From Nocardioides sp. Iso805N (GTDB taxonomy: Bacteria; Actinomycetota; Actinomycetes; Propionibacteriales; Nocardioidaceae): a stretch of 64,000 nt of DNA. The notes below the pieces were generated by a model that saw only the letters and a program-made list of their open reading frames with translations, ran no database searches and was not told the origin of the DNA. Positions 6,943 to 15,602 of the stretch are shown here, one piece after another (position 1 is the stretch's first letter; each line of letters starts with the position of its first letter). The stretch is from contig NZ_KB822586.1 in the NCBI RefSeq assembly GCF_000364605.1, forward strand, positions 50,228 through 114,227, in the 5' to 3' direction. The position numbers and the translations under genes were made by a program.

Positions 6943-7920
6943 ATGGCTGAGTTCCGGGCAGGTTGGTACAAGGACTGGTCTGACGAGCGCCAGCAGCGCT
7001 ACTTCAACGGTGAGGCCTGGACGGACTACGTTCGCCTGATCGAGCCGCCCGAGTCCGAGACCCGATGGTGGCGACGGCGACGACGCACGCCCAAGGTGAA
7101 GCCCGCCCGGCAGTTGGTGGACGCCGCATATCGGATGCTCTTCGCTGACAAGGCCATGGTCGGCCTGCTGGCCGCGGGCGCGATGTTCGCCTCGCTGGCA
7201 GGTGCGGCGGTCCTGGTCCCGGCGATGCGCTGGGGCGACGTCAAGCCTGACTGGAGCGAGGGCGGCGTCCTCGGCGTCGCCGTTGCGGGGCTGTCCTTCG
7301 GCGTGACGAGCTTCGTGATCCAGCTGACCTGCGCCGCGGTCGTGGCCGCCGCGCTGCTGCGCGCTGAGGGACGCCCCGCCACGGTGCGCGACGCGCTGCG
7401 GGTCGCATGGAGTCGGCGCTGGCAGCTGCTGGCCTGGACGCTGGTCTCCGCCGTCGTCGGCGCCCTGGCGCGCATGCTGAACCGGCTCGGCATCGGGGGC
7501 ATCATCGCCTCGTTCGTGGTCGACGTCGGCTGGAGCCTCACCACCGTGTTCGCCACACCCGTCGTCATCGTCGAGGGCACGATGCCGCTGGCGACGGTAC
7601 GACGCTCGGCAGGCCTGGTGCGACAGGGCTTCACGACCGTGTTGGTCACGCAGGTGGCGATGAGCGTGCCGTGGGTCGCACTGTGCGTTGCGGCGATCGT
7701 GATCGGCATCGTCGGTGGATTCGTGCTCTTCGCAGGAGGCGCCACCGCGACGGTGGTCGGCCTGTTGCTGATGGCGGGCGCCGCGGTCACGGTCTTCTTC
7801 GCCATGTCCGTCTTCAGCGCCCTCAGCGCCTACCTGCAGGCGTTCCTCTACCGGCACGCCAACGGCCTACCGGTATCTGGCGTGGATCGGCTCTGGCTGC
7901 CGCCCTTCGACCCCAGCTGA
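6943..7920 (+). CDS. Membrane protein with N-terminal DUF2510 and DUF6159-like body
   Basis: A 325-residue protein. Residues 1-32 form a DUF2510 module (AGWYKDW, RQQRYFNGEAWTDYV), a short Trp-rich motif often found at the cytoplasmic end of actinobacterial membrane proteins. About six membrane segments follow in a body resembling DUF6159 proteins: an ADKAMV motif before the first helix, EGRPATVRDALRVAWSR between helices, and a VVIVEGTMPLATVRRSAGLVRQ loop. The ATG at 6943 has GAGAGGG about 10 bases upstream. Function is unknown; a role in membrane homeostasis or transport is speculative. A TAGCGT box at 6886-6891 could be its promoter. Confidence 0.7.
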   Translation: MAEFRAGWYKDWSDERQQRYFNGEAWTDYVRLIEPPESETRWWRRRRRTPKVKPARQLVDAAYRMLFADKAMVGLLAAGAMFASLAGAAVLVPAMRWGDVKPDWSEGGVLGVAVAGLSFGVTSFVIQLTCAAVVAAALLRAEGRPATVRDALRVAWSRRWQLLAWTLVSAVVGALARMLNRLGIGGIIASFVVDVGWSLTTVFATPVVIVEGTMPLATVRRSAGLVRQGFTTVLVTQVAMSVPWVALCVAAIVIGIVGGFVLFAGGATATVVGLLLMAGAAVTVFFAMSVFSALSAYLQAFLYRHANGLPVSGVDRLWLPPFDPS

Positions 7921-8011
7921 CGCGGCTGGGCCGTCACCCCGCGCGTGGTCGCCGTGCCGGTGCGCGACCCTGCTCCCGTCGGACCGGGAGTGCCTGACGT
8001 GGTGTGGCCGC

Positions 8012-8431
8012 TCAGTCCGCAAGCGTGCCGGACAGCAGGAACCGATCGACCTCGATCCGGATCGCCACCCGGGCGGGATTGGGCCGGGGTAGGCGGTAGC
8101 GGGCGGCGTAGCACGCCACGGCACGACGTACGGCGTCGGCATCACTCAACACCCGTGCCCGTCCCTCGAGCGTCGACCAGCGTCGACCGTCCACCTGGCA
8201 TGCGGCGATCTGGAGGCCGTCGGGGGCCGCGGCGATCCGGCGGGCCTTGTGTGACTCCCCGGAGGTGATCACCCACCCGCAGCGCTGCTCGTGGTCCAGC
8301 GCGAGCCCGACCGGCACGACGTGCGGACGGCCATCCGGTCGCACGGTGGTGAGCGCGCAGAGGTGCCGCTCGGTCCAGAAGTCGAGCAGGGCGGCCGGGA
8401 AGGCGTCCCAGCCGGGCGTCCACGACGTCAT
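8012..8431 (-). CDS. Pyridoxamine 5'-phosphate oxidase-fold protein (F420- or FMN-binding)
   Basis: A 139-residue split-barrel protein of the PPOX class. It starts with a helix leading to the strand pattern HLCALTTVRPDGRPHVVPVGLALD, the conserved TxRxDGxPHxxPV signature of small actinobacterial PPOX/F420-binding proteins, and contains SGESHKARRIAA and RWSTLEGRARVLSD, also typical. Members bind F420, FMN or haem; which one cannot be told here. The ATG at 8431 overlaps the stop of the upstream exporter gene by four bases (ATGA), so the two are translationally coupled. There is no second domain. Confidence 0.8.
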   Translation of the reverse strand: MTSWTPGWDAFPAALLDFWTERHLCALTTVRPDGRPHVVPVGLALDHEQRCGWVITSGESHKARRIAAAPDGLQIAACQVDGRRWSTLEGRARVLSDADAVRRAVACYAARYRLPRPNPARVAIRIEVDRFLLSGTLAD

Positions 8432-9708
8432 GACGCGACCGCCACCGGCGGTCCGACCACGCGGCGGCCCATCGAGGCCACCAGCGCACCGACCTGCGTG
8501 CCGATGCAGACGCTCGCGAAGGTCGCCCCGGCGGTCGCGAGGGCGGAGGTGTTGGTCGAGGACAGCGCCACCAGGCCGACGGTACCGGGCACCAGCAGCA
8601 TGAAGGCGGGCTGGAACGTGACGGTCGCCGGCACTGCGGAGCCCAGTCGCTCGACGGCTCGGGCGACGACCAGCAGGAGACCGGCGGCGATGCCGGAAGC
8701 GACGATGCTGTTGGTGATGGCAGCGGCGACGGTGACCACGGCGTACGTGCCGAGCATGACCACGACGCCGAGTCCGGCGAGCCGCCTGCCGGCCCCGAAC
8801 GCGACGCTCACGCCGAGGGCGAGCAGCACCACGCCGACCACCGAGATCCACTCCGGTGGCAGCGCCGACCAGGCCGATCCGCCGTGGGCACTGCCGGGGA
8901 TGTCACCCACCAGGCCGGCGGAGTCCGGGTCGATGTGCAGACCTGTCACCGAGGCTCCGGCGGCGATCCCGGCCGCCATGAAGGCGAGCGCGATGGCGCC
9001 GTACGTCAGGCGCGCGGCGCCGGCGACGATGTCGGTGGAGGTCAGCTCGAGCAGGGCGTTGGTGATCAGCGCGCCTGGGACGAGGACGGCGAACGGCGCG
9101 CAGACCGCTGCCAGCGGCACGGTGCCGATGTCGAGGACGTTGACGAGCGTTCCGACAGCGGATGCGGCGAAGAACGCCGTCACGAACGGCATCACCGACG
9201 CCGCGGAGCGGGTCCGCTCGGCCAACTCCACGGCGGCTCCGATCAGGGCACCGAGGACGAGTGCCGACACCTCCGCCCACCAGGGGCAGCGGAACAGCGT
9301 CGCCAGCCCGGCCGCGATCAGCGCGCTGCCGACCGTGGTGGCCAGGACGGGATGACGCTGCCGGTGGCCGCGGATCGTGGCGATGTGCGACGGCACATCC
9401 GCCAGCGCAACGGAGCCGTGCGCGATCGCGCGGGAGAGGCGGCTGGCCTCGGCCGCCTGCAGGAACGTCAGCGCGCCCTCCGCGCTCGCCATCCGAGTTT
9501 CCCCGGTCTGATCGTCGCTGACCATCACCGTCTGCGGGAGCACGGAGAACGTCAGGTCCAGCGTGGGGGTCGCCGTCGCGCAGGCGGCCTCCAACCCGTC
9601 GCGTACGTCGGAGACCGACATGCCGGCGTCCAGCAGCAGCGCGCCGATCCGGCCGTAGGTGGACTCCGGGCCGGGGCTCGCAGCGGCGAAGGTCGTCTGC
9701 ACGAGCAC
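8428..9708 (-). CDS. Threonine/serine exporter family protein (ThrE-like)
   Basis: A 426-residue protein of the ThrE/YjjP-YjjB type. Residues 1-130 are a soluble cytoplasmic domain (IGALLLDAGMSVSDVRDGLEAAC, later ASRLSRAIAHG), and about ten membrane segments follow. Fusion of the DUF1212-like and DUF3815-like halves in one chain is the Corynebacterium ThrE architecture, which exports threonine and serine by proton antiport. The GTG at 9708 was chosen as the first start after upstream frames lose similarity; a second GTG is two codons on. The PPOX gene overlaps its 3' end. Substrate is inferred from the family. Confidence 0.8.
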   Translation of the reverse strand: MLVQTTFAAASPGPESTYGRIGALLLDAGMSVSDVRDGLEAACATATPTLDLTFSVLPQTVMVSDDQTGETRMASAEGALTFLQAAEASRLSRAIAHGSVALADVPSHIATIRGHRQRHPVLATTVGSALIAAGLATLFRCPWWAEVSALVLGALIGAAVELAERTRSAASVMPFVTAFFAASAVGTLVNVLDIGTVPLAAVCAPFAVLVPGALITNALLELTSTDIVAGAARLTYGAIALAFMAAGIAAGASVTGLHIDPDSAGLVGDIPGSAHGGSAWSALPPEWISVVGVVLLALGVSVAFGAGRRLAGLGVVVMLGTYAVVTVAAAITNSIVASGIAAGLLLVVARAVERLGSAVPATVTFQPAFMLLVPGTVGLVALSSTNTSALATAGATFASVCIGTQVGALVASMGRRVVGPPVAVAS

Positions 9709-9823
9709 ATGGTGCCACCCGCGATGTCCTACCGCAGAAGCGGACGATCCGATCGGACGGCGTGCTGGAGGCTCACCGGATCTGGGGGAGCCGCAGCGCT
9801 GTTGCTGTGCCAGACTCGAGGTC

Positions 9824-10234
9824 ATGACTGCGTCCCGCACGCTCCTGTTGCCGGTCCTCGCCGTGCTCAGCCTGGGCCTGGTGGCCTGCGGAAGCGACGA
9901 CACCTCCGCCACCGACAAGGCCTGCTCCGCGCGGGACGACCTGTCCACCTCGGTGCAGAAGGTCGTCACCGACCTCAAGGCCGGCAACCTCGGCAATGCC
10001 AAGGACCAGCTCAGTGACGTCAAGTCCAAGCTCTCCGCACTCGGCGACGCCGTCGGCGACCTGAAGTCGCAGGAGAAGGACGAGCTGCAGCCGCAGGTCC
10101 AGCAGGTGCAGGACGACCTGAAGGCGCTGACCGACGTCAGCAGCCTCACCGAGCTGCGCACCGCCTTCACCACCCTCGACTCCAGCGCCTCCGCCCTCGT
10201 CAAAGATCTCGGCACCGATCTCAAGTGCTCCTGA
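9824..10234 (+). CDS. Small lipoprotein
   Basis: A 136-residue secreted lipoprotein. The N-terminus has Arg5, a hydrophobic core and the lipobox LVAC followed by GS, so Cys would be lipidated after signal peptidase II cleavage. The mature part is helical and rich in Lys, Asp, Gln and Ser with heptad-like spacing (DQLSDVKSKLSALGDAVGDL), suggesting a coiled coil. GAGG lies about seven bases before the ATG at 9824. Its last ten bases overlap the start of the MpaB-type gene, implying coupled expression. I cannot assign a family or function. Confidence 0.75.
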   Translation: MTASRTLLLPVLAVLSLGLVACGSDDTSATDKACSARDDLSTSVQKVVTDLKAGNLGNAKDQLSDVKSKLSALGDAVGDLKSQEKDELQPQVQQVQDDLKALTDVSSLTELRTAFTTLDSSASALVKDLGTDLKCS

Positions 10235-11088
10235 CGCGCGTCCGCAGCGCCGCCGGGGCGGTGATCTTCCACAGGGTCGCCGGCCCTGAGGGCGCCAGCC
10301 GTCGCGACCGGATCCACGGCCGCGCTGGCCCGCGCCTGGCTGAGCCCGGCTCCCCGATCTGGCGGGTGCATGGCGACGCGGCGATGTTCATCGGAGGGCT
10401 GCGTGCGCTGCTGTTGCAGTCGCTGCATCCCGCGGCCATGCGCGCCGTGTCCGAGCACAGCGGCTATCGCGGCGACATGCTCGGCCGGCTCGCCCGGACC
10501 AGCACGTTCATCGCGACCACCACCTTCGGCCACGTCGAGGATGCCGAGGCCGCGATCGAGGCGGTGCGGCGGATCCATCGCCACGTGCACGGCACCATGC
10601 CCGACGGGACGCCCTACCGGGCCGACGACCCGCACCTGCTGGAGTGGGTGCACATCGCCGAGATCGACAGCTTCCTGACCGCACACCAGACCTACGGCGC
10701 GCACCCGCTCGACCCGGCCGAGCGGGACGAGTACGTCGCCCAGACAGCCGAGGTGGCGCGTCGACTCGGCGTACTCGATCCGCCGTTGACCGAACGAGAC
10801 CTCAAGGCGCGGCTGCAGGCGTTCCGACCCGAGCTGCGCTCGACCCCGGAGGCTCGGGAGGCGGTCGGCTACGTCCTGCTCCGACCGCCGCTGGGGCTCG
10901 CCGAGCGGGTGCCGTACGCCGCGTTTAGCGCCGCGGCGATCGGGCTGATGCCGCGGTGGACGCGCCGGCCGCTGCGGCTGCCCTGGCTGCCGGTCACCGA
11001 GCGGACCGTGGTGCGGGCGCTCGGCACGCTGACCACCGGCACGATCCGGTGGGCGATGAAGCCACCGCCTCGGCCGCAGGGGGAGTGA
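10225..11088 (+). CDS. MpaB-type oxygenase (DUF2236 family)
   Basis: A 287-residue protein of the latex-clearing-protein/MpaB family (DUF2236), which in studied members are haem-b oxygenases. Family features include GGLRALLLQSLHPAAMRAV, RTSTFIATTTFG with the conserved Arg-Thr-x-x-Phe, HPLDPAERDEYVAQ, and a C-terminal arginine-rich amphipathic region (PRWTRRPLRLPW). The GTG at 10225 overlaps the lipoprotein gene by ten bases. Substrate is not predictable; family members attack polyisoprene, mycophenolic acid precursors or unknown lipids. The C-terminal prolines (KPPPRP) are probably disordered. Confidence 0.75.
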   Translation: MLLTRVRSAAGAVIFHRVAGPEGASRRDRIHGRAGPRLAEPGSPIWRVHGDAAMFIGGLRALLLQSLHPAAMRAVSEHSGYRGDMLGRLARTSTFIATTTFGHVEDAEAAIEAVRRIHRHVHGTMPDGTPYRADDPHLLEWVHIAEIDSFLTAHQTYGAHPLDPAERDEYVAQTAEVARRLGVLDPPLTERDLKARLQAFRPELRSTPEAREAVGYVLLRPPLGLAERVPYAAFSAAAIGLMPRWTRRPLRLPWLPVTERTVVRALGTLTTGTIRWAMKPPPRPQGE

Positions 11089-11091
11089 CCC

Positions 11092-11505
11092 TCAGAGTCC
11101 GAGCAGCCGCTCGAGTGCGATCCTCGCCGCCTCGGAGCGCTGCGCCTGCTCGGCCAGCCGGCCGGCCAGCGTCTGCGCCCACTCCTCGATGCTGGTGTCG
11201 CGTCGCGAGATCACCACACCGCCGACCTCGGTGACGATCCGGGCCCGAGGCGCACGGCCGGGCGCCGGCTCGAGCTCGAGGGTCACGTCATCGAGGCGGG
11301 CGCGGATCCGCTCGACGCTGCCACGCCGCCCGGCGACGCGATCGCCCAGGGACCGCTTCCACTCGACCTCGACCGCGCCTGGCGGCAGGGCGTCGCCGAG
11401 CGTGCTGGTCAAGATGGTGGCGTAGGCCTCGAGATCACGGGTGTCGGCGCGCAACGCAGCGGCCACCATCGCGATGTCGACCTCGGGGTCGGGCTGGTCG
11501 GGCAC
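11092..11505 (-). CDS. Uncharacterised protein at the end of the YbjQ-repeat operon
   Basis: A 137-residue soluble protein with no recognised family. Residues 1-40 are helical, 45-100 are a beta-rich core (EVEWKRS, VTLELEPAPG, RIVTEVGGVVISR), and the rest is an amphipathic C-terminal helix. The GTG start at 11505 lies 12 bp after the stop of the preceding YbjQ-repeat gene and GGCGA is just upstream. It is the third and last gene of a minus-strand operon with two YbjQ-type genes, so it may act with them. No signal peptide or membrane segment. Confidence 0.6.
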   Translation of the reverse strand: MPDQPDPEVDIAMVAAALRADTRDLEAYATILTSTLGDALPPGAVEVEWKRSLGDRVAGRRGSVERIRARLDDVTLELEPAPGRAPRARIVTEVGGVVISRRDTSIEEWAQTLAGRLAEQAQRSEAARIALERLLGL

Positions 11506-11517
11506 TCGCCGATCCTC

Positions 11518-12348
11518 TCAGTCGGTGAGCGGAAGCACGAGGGTGGGTTTGGCGATGATGTGATCGTCGCGCAGCGCACGCACCGCGGTGCCGATGGCGA
11601 AGAACTCGGTGGTGTGCCCACCCCAGCGGTGCGGCAGGCTGAGCAGCTGCACGCCGACGATGCCCTCGGCCTCGAGCCGCTCGGCCTCGTGCTGCATGCG
11701 GCCCATCGCGAGCTCGCGGGCGTCGTACAGGGCCTCGGTGAACTGCGGGATCTCCACATTGGTGCCGGTGTTGCCCAGCGCCTGCCAGAACTTCTGGTGG
11801 CCGATGTGATAGACGCAGGTGCCCATCGTCATCCCGAGCGGGGCGTAGCCGGCCTGGAGCAGCGTCCAGAAGTCCTGCCCGGACAGGTCGGAGGTGAACG
11901 GCTGGCCGAGGTTGTTGCGCCAGGAGTGTCCCGGCGGGGCGAGCGGATGATCGGGATCAGCCTTGACCGCGGTGCCGACGGCGATGAACTCCGCGATGCT
12001 CTCGCCGAACTCCTTGAACTCGATCTCGAGCCGGACGCCGACGATGCCGTCCGCGCCGAGGGCGTCCGCCTCGGCCTCCATCCGGGTCATGGCGAGCTCG
12101 CGAGCGTGGTACATCGCCTCCGAGAGAGTGGTCAGCTCCTGGTTCTTGCTCCAGCGGCCGAACTGGACACCGACGTGGTAGACACTCGAGCCCAGCACCA
12201 GCCCGAGTGGCCGGAAGCCGGCCTCGCGCACCAGCAGGAACTCGTTGACGCTCAGGTCGGAGGTGAACAGGCCGCGGTGCTCGCCCTCGCGCATCGCGTT
12301 GAGGCGGTTGATCGCGTCGCGGGGGATAGCGGTCTCGTCGAGCGTCAT
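11518..12348 (-). CDS. Tandem YbjQ/UPF0145 (heavy-metal-binding-like) domain protein
   Basis: A 276-residue cytoplasmic protein holding two YbjQ-like domains. Domain 1 (about 25-135) reads LGLVLGSSVYHVG then GADGIVGVRLEIEF and AEFIAVGTAVK. Domain 2 (about 150-265) reads LGMTMGTCVYHIG, EGIVGVQLLSLPH and EFFAIGTAVRA. The family is labelled heavy-metal-binding from weak similarity only, and no Cys-x-x-Cys site is visible, so metal binding is doubtful. The ATG at 12348 overlaps the upstream gene's stop by four bases. The neighbouring gene also has two such domains, giving four in tandem in one operon. Confidence 0.7.
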   Translation of the reverse strand: MTLDETAIPRDAINRLNAMREGEHRGLFTSDLSVNEFLLVREAGFRPLGLVLGSSVYHVGVQFGRWSKNQELTTLSEAMYHARELAMTRMEAEADALGADGIVGVRLEIEFKEFGESIAEFIAVGTAVKADPDHPLAPPGHSWRNNLGQPFTSDLSGQDFWTLLQAGYAPLGMTMGTCVYHIGHQKFWQALGNTGTNVEIPQFTEALYDARELAMGRMQHEAERLEAEGIVGVQLLSLPHRWGGHTTEFFAIGTAVRALRDDHIIAKPTLVLPLTD

Positions 12349-13253
12349 CGACGGGTCTCCTTGGTTCGGTCGAGCGGCAGGATGGTCAGGCTGTTCGTGG
12401 GCGCGGAGGCGGTACGCCGGAACGACGTGGCCGCCGTACCGATGATGGTGGCCTGCGCGACGTGGTCGGTGTGCCCGTCGCTCGGCTCCTGCTCCCAGAT
12501 CTTGAGCCGCATGCCCGAGACCAGCACCGCCTCGCCGCCGTGGGCACGGGCGCGTCGCTCGAACTGGGTGCGAGCGTCGTGGCGGGCCGCGTTCACCAGG
12601 TCGGTGTAACCGTCGATCTGGGTGTTGGACCAGGTCTGCCGCTGCTGGTAGGTGGAGTAGTCGTCGTGCCTGACAGCGGCCGAGATACCGATCGCGATGC
12701 CGGTCGGGACCCAGCCCGCGTGCAGCAGCTTGCTGGTGTCGGTGCCGGACAGATCCGTGGTGAACGGCGTCGTCGCACGTGGTCCAGCGCCTCGCACGGC
12801 GGTCCCGAGGGCGAGGAACTCGCGGTTGTCGCCACCCAGGTGCTCCTGGCTGAGCCTGATCCCCACCACCCCGTCGGCTCCGAGGGCGACAGCCTCTTGG
12901 AGCAGCCGGCTCAGTGCGGTGTCCCAACCCCGGTAGTAGGCGTCCATCAATGGCGCCAGCCCGGCCCAGCGACTGCCGCTTCCCGAGGTGACCGTGCGGG
13001 AGCCGTAGCCCGTCCCGTAGCCCATCCCGTAGCCGCAGCCGACGCCGCGCCAGCCGATGTGCTCGACCATGCAGCCCATCACCTCGCCGACGGGTGTGAA
13101 GCCGACCGCCGCCAACGCCGCGGCCTCCGGCACGCTCAACAACGACCCGGCGACGTGGGAGTCAGCGGCTCGCGCGATCCGGGAGCGAGCGGCCGGAGGC
13201 AGGCCGACACCGTCCCAGGGCTGCTGTTCGTCGCGTGGCGGCACGGTCCCCAT
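12345..13253 (-). CDS. Second tandem YbjQ-like domain protein with Gly/Tyr-rich insert
   Basis: A 302-residue paralogue of the next gene. Domain 1 (about 40-155) contains VGEVMGCMVEHIG and GADGVVGIRLSQEH with REFLALGTAVR. Domain 2 (about 165-290) contains TGIAIGISAAVRHDD, a Gln-rich YSTYQQRQTW stretch, and AVLVSGMRLKIWE. Between the first strand and helix of domain 1 is a low-complexity insert, GCGYGMGYGTGYG, not seen in the paralogue. It is the first gene of the operon and overlaps the second by four bases. ATG at 13253 is used; no strong ribosome-binding site is evident. Function unknown. Confidence 0.68.
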   Translation of the reverse strand: MGTVPPRDEQQPWDGVGLPPAARSRIARAADSHVAGSLLSVPEAAALAAVGFTPVGEVMGCMVEHIGWRGVGCGYGMGYGTGYGSRTVTSGSGSRWAGLAPLMDAYYRGWDTALSRLLQEAVALGADGVVGIRLSQEHLGGDNREFLALGTAVRGAGPRATTPFTTDLSGTDTSKLLHAGWVPTGIAIGISAAVRHDDYSTYQQRQTWSNTQIDGYTDLVNAARHDARTQFERRARAHGGEAVLVSGMRLKIWEQEPSDGHTDHVAQATIIGTAATSFRRTASAPTNSLTILPLDRTKETRR

Positions 13254-13282
13254 CGTGCCGTACGCCGCCAGCAGACGTCCGC

Positions 13283-13308
13283 GGAATCATCGTGGGACCT
13301 GCTGTGTT
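13283..13308 (+). promoter_or_regulatory. SigR/SigH-type promoter (GGAAT-N18-GTT) of the OYE gene
   Basis: GGAAT at 13283-13287 and GTT at 13306-13308 are separated by exactly 18 bases, the consensus of the thiol-stress ECF sigma factor SigR (Streptomyces) or SigH (Mycobacterium). The GTG start of the ene-reductase follows ten bases after GTT, so the transcript would be nearly leaderless. Confidence 0.65.
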
Positions 13309-13318
13309 GCAGCCGGGC

Positions 13319-14410
13319 GTGAACAGCTCTCTCTTCGAGTCCCTGTCCGTCGGCGCGGTGACGCTGCCGAACCGTGTGCTGATGGCGCCGCTGACCCGCA
13401 TGCGTGCCACCGACCCCGGCGACGTGCCGAACCCGTTGATGGCTGAGTACTACCGTCAGCGCGCCGGCGCCGGGCTCATCGTCACCGAGGGCACCCAGAT
13501 CTCGCCGGTCGGCAAGGGCAACATGGACACGCCCGGCATCTACAGCGACGAGCAGGTCGAGGGCTGGCGACTGATCACCGACGCCGTGCACGCCGAGGGC
13601 GGCCGGATCGCGGCGCAGCTGTGGCACGTCGGCCGGGTCTCGCACGAGTCGCTGACCGGCGGCGTCCAGCCGGTGTCCGCCTCGGCCACTGAGTACCGCA
13701 GCCGCGCCACCCTCAAGGGCCCCGACGGCCTGCCGCAGCGGGCCGACTCTCCGACCCCGCGCCGGCTGAGCGTGGAGGAGATCGCGTCGACGGTAGCCGA
13801 CTACGCCCGCGCCGCCCGCAACGCTCGTGACGCCGGCTTCGACCTGGTCGAGATCCACGGCGCGCACGGTTACCTCGTCCACCAGTTCCTGGGCACGGCG
13901 AGCAACCACCGCGAGGACGAGTACGGCGGCTCCCAGGAGAACCGCGCCCGGTTCGCCCTCGAGGTCGTCGATGCCGTCACGGCCGCATGGTCGCCGGACC
14001 GCACCGGCATCCGGATCTCGCCGCAGGGCTCGTTCAACGGCCTGGACGAGGACGACCTGCCGATGGCGCTCCACCTCGCGGGCGAGTTCTCCCGCCGCGG
14101 TCTGGCGTTCATCCACCTCTCCGAGCCCGACTGGGCCGGCGGCCCAGCGCTGCAGGACGACTTCCGCAAGGAGCTGCGGGCGGCGTACGACGGGGCCATC
14201 TTCGGCGCCGGCGCCTACACGTTCGAGAAGGCGGAGCGCCTGATCGGGCTCGACCTGATCGACGCGGTCGCGTTCGGTCGCTCGTTCATCGCCAACCCCG
14301 ACCTTCCCGAGCGGCTGCGCACCGGTGCCGAGCTGAACGCTCCGGTGCCTGCGACGTTCTACGGTGGCGACGCCCAGGGCTACACCGACTACCCGACGCT
14401 GACCGCCTGA
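13319..14410 (+). CDS. Old Yellow Enzyme family ene-reductase (NemA/PETN reductase-like)
   Basis: A 363-residue FMN-dependent alkene reductase, the normal length for the NemA/PETNR group. It reduces activated C=C bonds or nitro compounds with NAD(P)H. Visible active-site residues: Thr in MAPLTR (residue 26), Gln100 and Trp102 in AQLWHVGR, the substrate-binding pair His180/His183 in IHGAHGYL and Tyr185; the FMN phosphate region is FGAGAYTFEKAERLI. The GTG at 13319 matches family N-termini; an extended frame begins at 13235. A SigR-type promoter immediately upstream suggests induction by disulfide or electrophile stress, fitting a detoxification role. Confidence 0.9.
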   Translation: MNSSLFESLSVGAVTLPNRVLMAPLTRMRATDPGDVPNPLMAEYYRQRAGAGLIVTEGTQISPVGKGNMDTPGIYSDEQVEGWRLITDAVHAEGGRIAAQLWHVGRVSHESLTGGVQPVSASATEYRSRATLKGPDGLPQRADSPTPRRLSVEEIASTVADYARAARNARDAGFDLVEIHGAHGYLVHQFLGTASNHREDEYGGSQENRARFALEVVDAVTAAWSPDRTGIRISPQGSFNGLDEDDLPMALHLAGEFSRRGLAFIHLSEPDWAGGPALQDDFRKELRAAYDGAIFGAGAYTFEKAERLIGLDLIDAVAFGRSFIANPDLPERLRTGAELNAPVPATFYGGDAQGYTDYPTLTA

Positions 14411-14443
14411 CCATGGCGCGCTCCTGCGGGTAACGGTCGGGGC

Positions 14444-15562
14444 ATGGAGACGCCACGCACGGTCGGGGTCGAGGAGGAGCTGCTCCTCATCGACCCGGAG
14501 ACCCGCACCATCAGTCCGCGATCGACTCAGGTGATCCGCGCCCACGAGGATCGGACAGGGACGCCGATGGCGGCCAGCGACGAGCTCGACCAGGAGCTGT
14601 TCCTGCACCAGGTCGAGACGCGCACCGACCCGTCGGCGTCGCTGGACGACATCGAGGCACAGCTGGTGGCGGGCCGCCGCACGGCAGGTACGGCGGCGGA
14701 AGCCTCCGGCCTGGCCGTGGTGGCGTCCGGGATCGTGCCCATGGGTGGCGCTGAGCCGCAGGTCTCGCCGAACGACCGCTACCGCAACATGGTGGACACG
14801 TTCGGCGAGACCGCCCGGACCGGGCAGACCTGCGGCTGCCACGTGCACGTCGCGATCGACTCGCCCGCGGAGGGCGTGGGCGTGATCGACCGGATCACCC
14901 CCTGGCTCCCGGTGCTGGTGGCGATCGCCGCCAACTCGCCCTACTTCGAGGGCCGCGACACCAACTACGCCTCCTGGCGCAGCCAGGCGTGGACCCGGTG
15001 GCCGAGCGCCGGCGCGACAGAGGCCTTCGGCTCGGTCGAGAGCTACGAGGAGACCTCGCGACTGCTCAAGATGACCGGGGCCGCACGCGACGACGGGATG
15101 CTCTACTACGACGCCCGGCTCTCGAAGGGGCAACCGACGGTCGAGGTGCGGGTGCTCGACGTGTGCACCGACCTCGCGGACACGGTGCTGTGCGCGGCAC
15201 TGGTGCGGGGTCTGGCCCAGACGGCCGCCGACGCCTGGGCGGCGAGCGAGCCGCTGGACCGATGGCGGGCCGAGATCCTGCGCGCCAGCAGCTGGCGCGC
15301 CGCACACGTGGGACTGGCAGGGACGCTGGTGCACCCGCTGCTGCGTGAGCTGCGCCCGGCGCGAGAGGTAGTGGATGCGCTCGTCCAGCACGTCCGACCG
15401 GCGCTGGAGGCATCGGGAGACCTCGACCGGGTCGTCGAGGGTGCGGAGCGGGTCCTGCGGGCCGGTGGCGCGACGCGGCAGCGGGCGGCGTACGAGCGGA
15501 CGGGTGCCGTGGAGGGCGTCGTCGACGACCTGATCACCCGGACAGACAGCACGTGGCGGTGA
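14444..15562 (+). CDS. YbdK-type carboxylate-amine ligase (glutamate-cysteine ligase 2 family)
   Basis: A 372-residue ATP-dependent ligase of the GCS2/YbdK family. It begins RTVGVEEELLLIDPETR, the conserved family start with the metal-binding glutamates. The motif TCGCHVHVAI, with GxHVHV, is the second hallmark, followed by NSPYFEGRDTNYASWRSQAW and a C-terminal EVRVLDV metal site. E. coli YbdK has weak gamma-glutamylcysteine ligase activity; actinobacterial homologues are mostly uncharacterised, so the real substrates are open. The ATG at 14444 is 33 bp after the OYE stop, so the two may be co-transcribed. A hairpin overlaps its stop codon. Confidence 0.85.
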   Translation: METPRTVGVEEELLLIDPETRTISPRSTQVIRAHEDRTGTPMAASDELDQELFLHQVETRTDPSASLDDIEAQLVAGRRTAGTAAEASGLAVVASGIVPMGGAEPQVSPNDRYRNMVDTFGETARTGQTCGCHVHVAIDSPAEGVGVIDRITPWLPVLVAIAANSPYFEGRDTNYASWRSQAWTRWPSAGATEAFGSVESYEETSRLLKMTGAARDDGMLYYDARLSKGQPTVEVRVLDVCTDLADTVLCAALVRGLAQTAADAWAASEPLDRWRAEILRASSWRAAHVGLAGTLVHPLLRELRPAREVVDALVQHVRPALEASGDLDRVVEGAERVLRAGGATRQRAAYERTGAVEGVVDDLITRTDSTWR

Positions 15563-15587
15563 CGGCTCGCGCCGTCACCGCCACGTG
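15550..15587. terminator. Bidirectional hairpin terminator overlapping a stop codon
   Basis: Perfect 17-bp arms (15550-15566 and 15571-15587, left arm starting CACGTGGCGGTG) flank the loop TCGC. The TGA of the YbdK-type gene at 15560-15562 is inside the left arm. It separates that gene from the convergent small membrane protein gene. Confidence 0.8.
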
Positions 15588-15602
15588 GCTGCCTGTGACC
15601 GA

